From NCBI RefSeq assembly GCF_002287235.1, contig NZ_LMVP01000538.1, forward strand, positions 1 through 57,644: a DNA stretch of 57,644 nt, in the 5' to 3' direction. The DNA comes from Methanosarcina spelaei (lineage in GTDB: Archaea; Halobacteriota; Methanosarcinia; Methanosarcinales; Methanosarcinaceae). This document shows positions 1-8,379 of the stretch, piece after piece. Under the pieces are notes generated by a model that did not search any database, was not told the origin of the DNA, and was given only the letters and a program-made list of their open reading frames with translations. A program made the translations under genes and the position numbers. Position 1 is the first letter of the stretch. Every line of letters begins with the position of its first letter.

Positions 1-131
1 TCTACAGTATAGTAATTTTTTCCAAGATCAAAGCTTTGAGGAACATTGTAATTATCCGGGGAATTGGAAGCGCCTTCTGCGCATGATATCATAGCAAGCA
101 ATAGAAAAGAGATTATTATCATTTTTTTCAT
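1..131 (-). CDS. Lipoprotein/secreted protein, N-terminus only (runs off the window)
   Basis: The minus-strand frame opens with ATG at 131 behind a strong GGAGG ribosome binding site that lies inside the last codons of the permease gene. The stop codon of the permease and this start are one base apart. The N-terminus is a signal peptide (MKKMIIISFLLLAMISC), and the final MISC resembles a lipobox, so the mature protein is probably exported and perhaps lipid-anchored. Only 43 residues are visible. In Methanosarcina, TetR-ABC-permease operons often end in an S-layer-type secreted protein; that is an inference from family knowledge and cannot be confirmed here. Confidence 0.7.
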   Translation of the reverse strand, partial: MKKMIIISFLLLAMISCAEGASNSPDNYNVPQSFDLGKNYYTV

Positions 132-132
132 T

Positions 133-1239
133 TTATGCCTCCCTCCTGAAGAGACGGACACCTGCAGTGAAAGTAACAATAGCAAATAGTGAAAGTATTA
201 TCAAATCCGTAGATATGGCGTTCAAACCCTGACCCTTGATCATAATAATACGCATAGCATCTATTGCATATGTCAGAGGCAAACAGTAAGCTATATAGCG
301 CATCCAGTCAGGAACCGAACTCAAGGGAAAAAACACACCTGTAACAAACATTGATGGCATAGTAACCAGCATGTTTAACTGAAAGAAAGATTCCATATCT
401 TCTACCCTTGAAGACATGACTATCCCCATCCCTACGCCACCTAGAGTGAAAACAATAAGCACCAGAGAAATAAGAAGCCAGCTACCATTCATATTGAATC
501 CCAACAGAAAATATGCTGCAAGTATCAGGATAACAGCTCTGCCCAATTGCAGTATTAGCTGATATATCGTTTTCCCGAGAATTACAGATCTCTTGCTGAT
601 AGGCGTCATTAACATACGAACAAGTGTACCATCTTCTTTTTCTCCTGCAATAGCAGAACCTGTGGTTGCTACAGAACCCATAAAAACGGTGAGGGCTATA
701 ACACCTGGTATAAGGAAGTCCAGATATTCCAGATTACCGTAAATGTTGGGAATGTTTAAAGACACTGACCCTGTTTTCGACAACAATTGTCTCATATAAT
801 TTACAATTATGCTACTTGTGGTAGTGTCTGAGGAATCAGTAAGGAGTGTCAAAGTCGTACTTTCGTTTTTCGTTGCGCTCTCACTATATTCCGGCGGAAT
901 GATCAGAACGCCTTTATACATTCCATCATTTATTTTACTTTCAGCTTCTGACTGTGACATGTCCTTTGTGTAGGTTACAGAGAACATCGGGTCTCCGTTG
1001 TATTTCTCAGTAAAGCTTCCAATTTCCTGAACAAGAGAACTTGAGGCTCTGCCGGTATCATCATTGACTATGAGAATAGGAGCTTCTTTGACTGTTCCAC
1101 CCATGCCGTAGCCAAAAAAAACTATCATGATTATAGGGAATAAAACAAGAGGGATTATGAGCGCTTTTTTTCTAAAAAGTATTTTGAATTCTTTTTTTGC
1201 TACAATTAAGGAATCCATTAGCTCAGTTTTTATTGTCAT
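133..1239 (-). CDS. ABC-2 type transporter permease
   Basis: This 368-residue membrane protein is the permease half of an ABC exporter. One transmembrane helix near residues 27-47 is followed by a large extracytoplasmic domain (about 50-170) and then five helices between about 172 and 362. That is the ABC-2/YhgE-like topology used by drug and Na+ exporters. The ATG at 1239 directly follows the TAA of the ATPase gene, with AGAGGT as ribosome binding site, so the two are translationally coupled. The substrate cannot be read from sequence. Exporter is preferred over importer because no binding protein gene is present and the regulator is TetR-type. Confidence 0.9.
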   Translation of the reverse strand: MTIKTELMDSLIVAKKEFKILFRKKALIIPLVLFPIIMIVFFGYGMGGTVKEAPILIVNDDTGRASSSLVQEIGSFTEKYNGDPMFSVTYTKDMSQSEAESKINDGMYKGVLIIPPEYSESATKNESTTLTLLTDSSDTTTSSIIVNYMRQLLSKTGSVSLNIPNIYGNLEYLDFLIPGVIALTVFMGSVATTGSAIAGEKEDGTLVRMLMTPISKRSVILGKTIYQLILQLGRAVILILAAYFLLGFNMNGSWLLISLVLIVFTLGGVGMGIVMSSRVEDMESFFQLNMLVTMPSMFVTGVFFPLSSVPDWMRYIAYCLPLTYAIDAMRIIMIKGQGLNAISTDLIILSLFAIVTFTAGVRLFRREA

Positions 1240-1989
1240 TTAATCACGTACCTCTTCTCCTGTAAAGCGTACAAAAACTTCTTCAAGATTTGTACTCCCA
1301 GTTTTTTCCTTTAAAATCTCCGGGTTATCGAGAGCTACCAATTTGCCTGAGTCCATCACAGCAACCCTGTCACAGAGATTATCTGCCTCCTCCATGTAAT
1401 GGGTTGTAAAAATAAGGGTTTTCCCTTCGTCGTTGAACTTTCTGGCAAGTTTCCAGATAACATTTCTGGTCTGGGGATCAAGCCCGGTTGAAGGCTCGTC
1501 CCAGAATAAAATTTCAGGATCATGTAATACTGCAGCGATTACTGATAGTCGCTGCTTCATGCCTCCAGAAAAGCCTCCAGTAAAACGATCGGCACTCGCT
1601 TCAAGACCTACAAGTTTCAGATAATAATCAATTTTTTCTTCCATTTCCTTTTTTGGAACATTATAGAGATTACCCATAAGTTCCAGGTTCTCTCTTGCTG
1701 TAAGGAGTGGGTAAAGGCTGAGCTTCTGAGGGACTATACCTATTAGTGGTCTTATTTTATCGTCCTGTTTGTCAACATTAAAGCCTGAAACTTTTATACT
1801 GCCGCTTGTAGGCTTTATTAACGTGGTAAGCATGGAAAATGTGGTGGATTTGCCAGCTCCGTTTGGTCCTATCATGCCAAAAATTTCTCCTTTGAATACA
1901 TCGAAGCTGACATCGTTCACTGCGGTTATTTTCCTTCCTCGTGAATGAAAAACTTTAACAAGATTTTTAACCTCAATAATTGGTTCCAT
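1240..1989 (-). CDS. ABC transporter ATP-binding protein
   Basis: A 249-residue nucleotide-binding subunit that powers the adjacent permease. Walker A GPNGAGKST is at residues 41-49, the Q-loop glutamine near 88, the signature FSGGM near 140-144, and Walker B ILFWDEP with its catalytic glutamate near 160-166, followed by an H-loop (TTHYMEEAD). Length and order match NatA/CcmA-like single-domain ATPases. The start at 1989 has an AGGTGAG ribosome binding site. It sits 15 bp downstream of the tetR stop, second in a regulator-ATPase-permease-lipoprotein operon. Confidence 0.95.
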   Translation of the reverse strand: MEPIIEVKNLVKVFHSRGRKITAVNDVSFDVFKGEIFGMIGPNGAGKSTTFSMLTTLIKPTSGSIKVSGFNVDKQDDKIRPLIGIVPQKLSLYPLLTARENLELMGNLYNVPKKEMEEKIDYYLKLVGLEASADRFTGGFSGGMKQRLSVIAAVLHDPEILFWDEPSTGLDPQTRNVIWKLARKFNDEGKTLIFTTHYMEEADNLCDRVAVMDSGKLVALDNPEILKEKTGSTNLEEVFVRFTGEEVRD

Positions 1990-2004
1990 TTACTCACCTG
2001 TTTT

Positions 2005-2619
2005 TCAGTTCTCTTCAACCTTCAGGATACCTTTAGTAAATATGTCAATAAACCGTTCAATTTCCTCATCATGTTCACCAAAAAAACTGTCACCAAATAC
2101 TTCTCTTAGTAAAGATGTATAAACAAAATAACTGACAAAAGTTATTGCTGCAGACCTGGAGTTTGTAGTACGCATTTTTCCGTTTTTAATTTGCAAATCG
2201 AAATATTCGCTCAAAGGCTTGATATTCATTTGAAGAAAAGATGATAGAGCCTCAGAAACTTCAGGTCTCCGTCTTCCTTCTTCAAACAACATGAACATAA
2301 ACATCCGGCGTTTGCTATCCTTCTTTTTATCTCTCATAGCTTTTGCAATATTTTTTCCCAAAATACGAAGCTCTGTTTCAAGGTCTACATCTTTTTCGTT
2401 TTGAAACAATTGGAATAAGTCCTCCAGTGATGAAAAAACAGTTTGATTGTTAATTAACACCTCTTTCAGCAGGTTTTTTTTTGACTTGAACTTTCGGAAC
2501 AAAGTTACCTCGGCAACGTTTGCCTCTTCCGCAATTCTTCGGGTAGTCGCACCCGTAAATCCTTCACTGGCGAATACTCTCAAAGCTGCGTCTAAGATTC
2601 TTTGTTCTGTATCATCCAT
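2005..2619 (-). CDS. TetR/AcrR family transcriptional regulator
   Basis: This 204-residue protein has a typical TetR N-terminal helix-turn-helix (residues about 5-50, including FTGATTRRIAEEANVAEVTLFRKF) and a larger helical ligand-binding domain. It heads the ABC exporter operon. Its start codon overlaps a 28-bp perfect palindrome, which is most simply its own operator, so autorepression with induction by an export substrate is the likely scheme. The start ATG at 2619 is supported by family alignment of the N-terminus. No Shine-Dalgarno precedes it, which fits a nearly leaderless transcript. Confidence 0.92.
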   Translation of the reverse strand: MDDTEQRILDAALRVFASEGFTGATTRRIAEEANVAEVTLFRKFKSKKNLLKEVLINNQTVFSSLEDLFQLFQNEKDVDLETELRILGKNIAKAMRDKKKDSKRRMFMFMLFEEGRRRPEVSEALSSFLQMNIKPLSEYFDLQIKNGKMRTTNSRSAAITFVSYFVYTSLLREVFGDSFFGEHDEEIERFIDIFTKGILKVEEN

Positions 2620-2645
2620 GTAAGTAAGTAATTACTTACTTACAT
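2618..2645. promoter_or_regulatory. 28-bp perfect palindrome, probable TetR operator
   Basis: The half-site ATGTAAGTAAGTAA is followed directly by its exact reverse complement, giving a 28-bp perfect palindrome that overlaps the tetR start codon. Each half-site carries an internal TAAG tandem repeat. A TATA-like TATATTTAAA (minus strand, 2645-2654) abuts it, which would place the transcription start near 2624, inside the palindrome. Occupancy by TetR would block initiation of the whole exporter operon. Confidence 0.8.
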
Positions 2646-2654
2646 TTAAATATA
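2645..2654 (-). promoter_or_regulatory. TATA box of the tetR-ABC operon
   Basis: TATATTTAAA reads on the minus strand about 26 bp before a predicted start near 2624. The tetR ATG is at 2619, so the mRNA would have almost no leader. This is inferred from spacing only. Confidence 0.45.
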
Positions 2655-2969
2655 TTGTTAGTATACTAAATAATTTTTTTTAATCTACATAAAACATCGA
2701 AGCTTGTTTTAACTCGATTGTGAACAAAATAAAGCGGAACTTTGAGATATCCGTTTGAAAATACAGATTCTAAAACACGTATCTCATTATATATTGATTA
2801 AACTATATATAAACTGTTATGGTACTTACTTTCTTAGACTTTATTCGACACATTTTTTATATTATTATATTTATACTTAGGATCTAATAAAATCGATATG
2901 ATTTAACTGAAAAATCAATAGCATCAAACCGCTTTGAATCTTTAACTGTTAAAATTGGAGGGAAATGAA

Positions 2970-3666
2970 ATGTCAAAAAGTAAACTTATATATGCAATTT
3001 TCATTTGTATTCGGTTAAGGATTTTGAGCTGCTGATCTCGATTTCGACGGAAAAACTCAAACCCAAATGTTTAGTGTTTAAATTGAAATCGATATCAGAT
3101 TCCAGTTTTGCATTTGATGAATAATTTAACAAATTTTATGAAAATCAATTCAATTGATAACGATTTTTCCTTAACCGATGACCAATGATGCAATTTTAGT
3201 GCTTTCTCTGATAGTGGGGGCAATTCCACTTGTGTTTGGTCAAATTGCTGAGAAAAAAGCTTCACCAAAAAACACATCAAATAATACATCTTTAGAAACA
3301 AGAGAATCCTTGTCAGAAAATGTATCGGTATCCACACCTTTGGAAACGACAGAAGATAAATTATCATCATCACCTGAAAATGTCACGGAAGCACCTGTTA
3401 ATGCCACAGTCGCCAGTTATGGTTATACACAAGACGTGTATTATGATGTACAGGTACGAACCATAGACACAGTAGACGATACAGGTCTTACAAGTGTTAT
3501 GCTTCAGGATAGTTCCGGTAATCCACTAGGTTGGTTCTGGATTAAGTGTCCGCACGATACCCAAGAAATAGAAGTGTATTCAACGCTGCTATTATCCAGA
3601 CAATTTCATGATTACGTAACTGTATATACAGATGAAGATGGATATATTTATCGGGTGACATATTAA
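2970..3666 (+). pseudogene. Secreted protein gene interrupted in its signal peptide by a MITE-like element
   Basis: The original gene starts with ATG at 2970 behind GGAGGG and reads MSKSKLIYAI before a 186-bp element breaks it at 3002. Removing the element and one copy of the 10-bp target duplication restores a 166-residue frame whose N-terminus is a clean signal peptide (MSKSKLIYAILVLSLIVGAI, then PLVFGQ). The mature part has a Ser/Thr/Asn-rich linker (about 30-80), then a compact C-terminal domain of unknown function containing GNPLGWFWIKCPHD. Reading into the element from 2970 hits a stop after about 20 codons. An ATG at 3178, supplied by the element, is in frame with the remainder and would still encode a hydrophobic N-terminus. 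The gene may therefore be altered and still expressed. Confidence 0.75.
3002..3187 (+). mobile_element. MITE-like element, type A, copy 1 (186 bp)
   Basis: The ends are CATTTGTATTCGGTTAAGG and, on the other strand, CATTGGTCATCGGTTAAGG, so the terminal inverted repeats are imperfect but clear. It is flanked by an exact 10-bp duplication ATGCAATTTT (2992-3001 and 3188-3197). No protein is encoded. An internal inverted repeat (CTGATCTCGATTTC at 3032-3045 and its near complement at 3085-3098) could fold the element. It is identical to the copy at 32951-33136 except for one base. Confidence 0.9.
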
Positions 3667-3733
3667 CACAAGATAACATAAGGATTACATATTAACACAA
3701 TAAAACAAATCTGTAAAATCTCAGGAAACTGAA

Positions 3734-3755
3734 CTCATATAGGTTCGAATCTATA
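3734..3755. repeat. 22-bp near-perfect palindrome
   Basis: CATATAG and CTATATG arms flank a centre of GTTCGAAT; only one base pair is mismatched over 22 bp. It resembles a tRNA T-arm at first sight but the stem does not pair as a T-arm. The rest of 3667-3870 shows nothing else recognisable. Confidence 0.4.
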
Positions 3756-3870
3756 TGAAAAAAGACTGTAAGATATCTAAGGCTTTACAGAATTACACTT
3801 CAGAACTACACTTCTACAAAACTATTTATTTTTCTTTTTAAGAGCATATAATATATTTATAAAACTCTTC

Positions 3871-4058
3871 CACTAGTCATCGGTTAAATAATTTTCGTGC
3901 TGAAAGTTATCGATTTTGCATTAGAGGTCGGCTTTAAATTTTGGTCTATTTGCATGGAATCTATACTTTGTTCCATCTCGTAATTTATTAAAATATTTGA
4001 CAAATATTGAGGAAATTGATGAATTTGTCACGATTTCTCACTTAACCGAAGACTCATG
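3871..4058 (+). mobile_element. MITE-like element, type B, copy 1 (188 bp)
   Basis: The left end CACTAGTCATCGGTTAA and the right end (read inward) CATGAGTCTTCGGTTAAG match the terminal repeats of the type A elements, but the interior is a different, shared type B sequence (gaaagttatcgattttgcat and following). No 10-bp target duplication is visible, so this copy is old or its flank has been rearranged. Its right end abuts an IS200-like transposase remnant. Confidence 0.75.
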
Positions 4059-4059
4059 A

Positions 4060-4321
4060 ATTCCATCCAAGTAATTCTCTCTCAGAGGTAATTCAATATT
4101 TGAAAGGAGGCAGTTCTTACAGCTATTCAAGCTCCATCCTGATCTAAAAAACAATATTGGAATAGAAGTCTATGGTTAAATGGCAAATTCTATCGATTCA
4201 TTGGAAAAGTACTGCTGATACAATCAAGCATTACATTAAAAAATCGCAAGGAAAACCGGGTGAAGAGTCTCAATTACATAGGTTCGTGAGATCAGAGCAA
4301 GGAAGACTTGATGATTTCTAA
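4060..4321 (+). pseudogene. IS200-type (Y1) transposase remnant, C-terminal part
   Basis: Conceptual translation across several frameshifts gives segments typical of IS200/IS605 TnpA: LFKLHPDLKKQYW, SLWLNGKFYRFIGKV and TADTIKHYIKKSQGKP, ending at a TAA at 4319-4321. The N-terminal HUH region is missing, apparently cut by the MITE-like element at 3871-4058. It is non-functional. Confidence 0.65.
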
Positions 4322-4400
4322 CTGCCAGACTACCGGGCGGGCGGCCCGAAGCATACCCCATCCTTTTTTAGGGTGGGGTGGCTGCACGCAATTTGATTTC
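4322..4400 (+). repeat. Hairpin-rich right end of the IS200-like remnant
   Basis: This stretch has a GC-rich block CCGGGCGGGCGGCCCG and a stem-loop (ACCCCATCC and GGGTGGGGT separated by a T-rich loop, 4355-4379). Such subterminal hairpins are typical of IS200/IS605 ends. The block resembles one near 38450. From 4401 to 4547 nothing else was recognised. Confidence 0.4.
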
Positions 4401-4547
4401 AATCGTAAGTCACGAGTATAAAGTTCAGGCTCTATAAAAATCCTCTAATCAATCACTAAAATCTAACTTTGTACCTTTAGTTATCTATTTGGAAATTCAT
4501 AAGCCCGAAGATTTCTACGAAAGCCCGGATATGCCATATGAATCTCC

Positions 4548-5051
4548 TTACAGGTAATGAGGATAATTAGTTAACCATTTTTCAGAATCAATTACAACTG
4601 GATATTCTGCATTTACCCATGCTGTAAGGCCGTCTTGAATATTATATACTCTCTTGTAACCGGCATCAACTATTATTTGACTTGCAATGCTGCCTCGTTT
4701 CCCGGTATAGCAATAAACAACGATTTTTGTGTTTTTGTTTTTTGGCAGTTCATTAATTCGATTGGGCAGTAACTGGTCGTCGGACAAATTAACAGGATCA
4801 TGTGCAGGCACGTTTTTTAATGGTATTAATATCGCTCCTTCAATGTGAGAATAGTTATATTCTGCAGGCGTACGAACGTCCAAAAGAAATACGTTTTTAT
4901 TTTCCAGTATGTTTTTAGCTTGACAAGCTGTGATATTCTTATAATCTGGGACAATACAATCAGTCTTAGGTGCTGCTCCTGCAATGCTCGGAGCAATTAT
5001 GAGAAGTGCAATCAGAATTGCAATAAAATATGATATATATTGTTTATTCAA
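4548..5051 (-). CDS. Exported rhodanese-like domain protein
   Basis: A 167-residue protein with a signal peptide (residues 1-26, ending near SIAGAA) followed by one rhodanese domain. The active-site loop CYTGKRG begins at Cys114, and the conserved FLLDVRTPAEYNYSHIEGA lies near 55-73. Rhodaneses transfer sulfane sulfur from a donor to a thiophilic acceptor. An exported single-domain form may act in sulfur handling outside the membrane, but its partner is unknown. The TTG start at 5051 is preferred because GGAGG stands seven bases upstream. It is monocistronic by spacing. Confidence 0.88.
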   Translation of the reverse strand: MNKQYISYFIAILIALLIIAPSIAGAAPKTDCIVPDYKNITACQAKNILENKNVFLLDVRTPAEYNYSHIEGAILIPLKNVPAHDPVNLSDDQLLPNRINELPKNKNTKIVVYCYTGKRGSIASQIIVDAGYKRVYNIQDGLTAWVNAEYPVVIDSEKWLTNYPHYL

Positions 5052-5215
5052 CTCTACTCCTCCAGTAATACATTTTACCTTCTTTAAACTTCAGGGAGAA
5101 CATAGAGCCTTAGAAATACTTTGAAATAGCGCGTTATATAACGTTTTACTTCTTAAAACACCGCCAAACCTAGCTCTCCCTTAAAAATATTTTTATTTTA
5201 GGTAAAATATTTATT

Positions 5216-5303
5216 GAGCCTATCCCAAAACATTATCTAATCTACTATTACCGCCAATATTATAACTACTATTCTGGCATTATATTGGTTTTGGGATAGG
5301 TTC
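5216..5303. mobile_element. Small MITE (88 bp) with GAGCCTATCCCAAAAC ends
   Basis: Sixteen-base terminal inverted repeats with one mismatch (5216-5231 and 5288-5303) enclose 56 bp with no coding potential. A possible 3-bp target duplication ATT flanks it. The ends resemble those at 8222-8379. It lies in the 577-bp non-coding interval 5052-5628, where I see nothing else. Confidence 0.7.
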
Positions 5304-5628
5304 ATTTTAAAAAATACAAAATCCACCAGGAGACAAGTGATATTTTCCGATAAATATTTTTGAAACCTTCAGTTACTAAGTAAACGAAGATTATAACTGA
5401 AATACATTCAAAGATATTTAATAATTTGGTTTTCAATTCAGAGAGTCGAACATTACACAATAAGAGAAATTGCCCTTTAAAAAATAAGTTTTGAAGGAAT
5501 CCTAAACTTTAAGGTTTTATAGATTTTAATGAGAATTTAATTCCAGTTAATATCGATAAAAGGATAATTCTAAAACTTAAAAATGTTTAAAAAGAGAAAA
5601 TAACGTTTATTTTTGCCAAAAAACGTTT

Positions 5629-6381
5629 TCAGAACCAGGACAGTAAAGAGTTGTTTTTCTCTTTTTCATCCTCTGCCATTAAACTATCAACCTTTCCTTC
5701 TTCGTTAGACATATAATACGATTCTGCAATTAATTTTTTCAGCTCTGGTGTTTCTTCAGTGAGATTTGTTAGGCCCATGATTCCGTAATAAACTATGAAA
5801 TAATCTTCTCGAGTTTCAAGGAAAGGTTTCTCATACACTAGAAAATATCCCGAAGTCTCAGGGCTTTGATATCCAGTTGCATTAAACGAGTGAGAACCAA
5901 TAGTTGGACCCCAGGAATTATTAGCTTCATCTCTCTTAATCTTTTCTTGAAGCTCTGTACTAATATTTAGTTTCTGCTGGAAAACACTACCATTTGCGTT
6001 TAGACATCGATAAAGAGTATCTTCCCCTTTTAAAAATTCAGATTCATCGTCAAAGTACCAGACATTTATAAATTTACCTTCGGAGTACTTTCCTAAATTA
6101 CAGTAAGGGGAAATTTGCGGAAAGAATGAAGTACATCTCTGCACATTTCCTCGCCAGGCTCCAGGTATGTACCATTTAGGCATTGACTCTGAACGGGGCA
6201 GCCCTGGCCCGATTAAAAGAGTATCGAGAATAAACCATATTCCAACAAGAGCGACTATTAAGAATACCAGAAAAGCTATCTTTTTATTCACTTTGTTGTA
6301 AAACATATGCTTGGACCAGTCCAATGAAATTATAAAGTGATTAAGTCTGACCTGGATAATTTTTATGAAAAATTTATCCAT
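5629..6381 (-). CDS. Hypothetical membrane-anchored protein
   Basis: I do not recognise this 250-residue protein. A single transmembrane helix (IAFLVFLIVALVGIWFI, about residues 34-51) precedes a polar C-terminal domain containing four cysteines (in RCTSFFPQISPYCNLG and YRCLNANG), suggesting an extracytoplasmic domain with disulfides. The first ATG at 6381 has no clear ribosome binding site. An internal ATG at residue 27 (MFYNKVNKK) would give a more typical short cytoplasmic tail and may be the real start. The tail ends in a charged, Glu/Lys-rich segment. Confidence 0.65.
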   Translation of the reverse strand: MDKFFIKIIQVRLNHFIISLDWSKHMFYNKVNKKIAFLVFLIVALVGIWFILDTLLIGPGLPRSESMPKWYIPGAWRGNVQRCTSFFPQISPYCNLGKYSEGKFINVWYFDDESEFLKGEDTLYRCLNANGSVFQQKLNISTELQEKIKRDEANNSWGPTIGSHSFNATGYQSPETSGYFLVYEKPFLETREDYFIVYYGIMGLTNLTEETPELKKLIAESYYMSNEEGKVDSLMAEDEKEKNNSLLSWF

Positions 6382-7157
6382 TTAACATAAAGAATCTATT
6401 TCTGTTATCTATGCAGTAAAAAGAATAAGAAATTTATTACTACGGGAACGCAGAGGGTCACGAATACCCGTCCTTCAGGAGTTGTCCGACAATTCAAATT
6501 CAGGGCAAAAATCTGTAAAAAAATAAGGCTTTTAAAGCCTTTAAATAAAAAAAGGAGGAATTTTATCGCTAACTACGGTTGTGAAACAGCCTGTGGAGGT
6601 TTGGGTATTCATAATTCTTCGCGCTCCCAATTTAATTGTTGGGAGTTGTGAGATCAGCTCAAAATTACTTTTCTAGATCTTGTATCCCACTTTCCGCACT
6701 TGAACACAAATGTAGAATTTATTTGCCTAATTGCCCAAAATAATTCGTTTAAGGATAGGCTAATCTTAATCTACTGCCATACTGGGAAAGTTGATTGCGT
6801 TTTTGTGTGCATCTGCGGAAAGTGGTTTTTTTGTAAGTAACTGTTCGAGCTTCTGAATTTTGGATTCCAATCTTTGATGCCACCTCTGATTGAATTCCAA
6901 ACATTACAATTTTTAAACACCTATATAATCTGTATTACCAAAGTCTCTAACAATTAACACTTTAATCAACTTTATAAACATTGGTGATTGAAACAAATCA
7001 GTGTGTTAATTTTTATCAATGCATCCGTTGTGGGATGAGTTCATAATAAATGTATAACGAATTAAGGGGAAATCAAGAGAATAATAATCTCTATCTAATT
7101 CCTTTAAGTTGAAAAGCTACGAAGGAGAAATCATCCTACTAAACGTTAGATGGTATA
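6382..7157. other. 776-bp non-coding interval
   Basis: No gene is supported here. A hairpin AAGGCTTTTAAAGCCTT near 6529-6545, with T-rich sequence on its minus-strand 3' side, could terminate transcripts coming from the DUF1638 gene. The stretch 6435-6520, including CCCGTCCTTCAGG, is reminiscent of an IS200/IS605 end, but too little is preserved to call. Confidence 0.4.
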
Positions 7158-8057
7158 TCACATATCTTGTAAGTTATGGAAAAATGATTTCAGAGTATGC
7201 TGGATAACACCGTTTTTGGCTGTCCTGTAGGACTTCTCTGTAAGTTCCACACTTCCTTTTACTTCCATAATTTCCGTGTTGAAAGTGCGGGCAAAATCCT
7301 GGACATTTTTATGGAAATCAGGATCGTATGAAAGGCCAGTATCAAGTTTTACAACTCGTGAGTACCTAGGGTCCTTCAGGAAATTATCTCTGAAATTCCG
7401 GGATTTCTTTCTTTCTTCTTCCATCTGCTTCCAGCTCGAAGCCCACATGGACGTGAAGTAGAGGGCGCCAGTCCCCCTGCAGGCGTACATGATTTCGTCG
7501 TAGGCGGCGTTTCCACCGAGAGCGGCGCTTATGCAGTCTGCCACAACTTCCCCATTTCCGTCTTTCAGCCAGTAAAGGGGGCAGTCAAGTTCCGAAAAGT
7601 TTTCTTCCAGATTCTCAAAGGCTTCTCCGCAGCTGCAGTAAAAGAGGAGGATTCCATCCGAAAACGAGGCCATTTCTTTGATATTTTTGTAGATTTCAGA
7701 CTTAAGGATATTAAGATCATCATGAAGCCCCAGTCTAAGGGGGGGGTTTACGACCACCGTCACCCTGTGAGCCGCTTTGAGTTTTATCTTCTCGTGAATT
7801 TTTCTGAAAAAAGGAAGTATAAACAGGAGTTTTGAAATCGTCATCAAGCCAGAGTCGTTCCCGTTTCCCAGGAGAAAGGGAACCTTGTCCAGGGGCGTTG
7901 TTCTGGGCAGGCAGTTATCGGATTTGAGCTTCTGGAGTAGCCCGAAACTATCCTTGCCTTCCACCACAATCAACTGCTCCAGTTCTCTATCACTCTAAAT
8001 GATATGGGAAAGTTCGTCCTCAAACATCCTGCAGGCGATAATACTCAGTATGGGCAT
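7158..8057 (-). CDS. DUF1638 family protein with an in-frame amber codon (candidate pyrrolysine protein)
   Basis: The frame begins with ATG at 8057, seven bases after AGAGG, and reads MPILSIIACRMFEDELSHII. It then meets TAG at 7997-7995 (codon 21) and continues without interruption for 278 more codons to the stop at 7158. The part after the amber codon carries the DUF1638 signatures: VTVVVNPPLRL, ILLFYCSCG, and YACRGTGALYFTSMWASSWK. Both sides of the TAG belong to the family N-terminus, so a start downstream of it (such as TTG at 7973) would lose conserved sequence. Methanosarcina decode UAG as pyrrolysine and DUF1638 genes are often near corrinoid methyltransferase genes, so read-through giving a 299-residue protein is plausible. 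A simple nonsense mutation is the alternative. Confidence 0.75.
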
Positions 8058-8221
8058 GTGAAAACCTCTTTCAGACTGTTTTTTATTCTGCTTCCAATTT
8101 AGGTAGTTTTGCATATCCCGTCATAACGGTATATTTGCATTTTGTATGCTAATATCACTGTTTTGGGTTACGTTGCAAAAATTGTGAGGAAATTCAATGG
8201 GATAAACAGAAGCTCAGGAGT

Positions 8222-8379
8222 GAGCTATTCCAAAACTCAGTATTGAATCTCTAAGTTTCAAATTCCTATAAAATTAAGTTTTTAATCATGAAAATTATTC
8301 CGAAATTCACCTTATAATCTGAAGTTCTCTATTGATTATCCTTAATTTGACAAGTCATTTTGAGTTTTGGGATTAACTC
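8222..8379. mobile_element. MITE-like inverted-repeat element (about 158 bp), family of 5216-5303
   Basis: The left end GAGCTATTCCAAAACTCA (8222-8239) and the right end, read inward, GAGTTAATCCCAAAACTCA form imperfect terminal inverted repeats. They share the core TATCCCAAAAC-like sequence with the element at 5216-5303. The interior is AT-rich and non-coding. No certain target duplication is visible. Confidence 0.55.

Noticed and set aside
3738-3755. T-arm-like sequence GGTTCGAATC suggesting a tRNA
   Set aside because: The flanking bases do not pair as a T-stem, no acceptor, D- or anticodon arm can be built around it, and it is better explained as a near-perfect palindrome.
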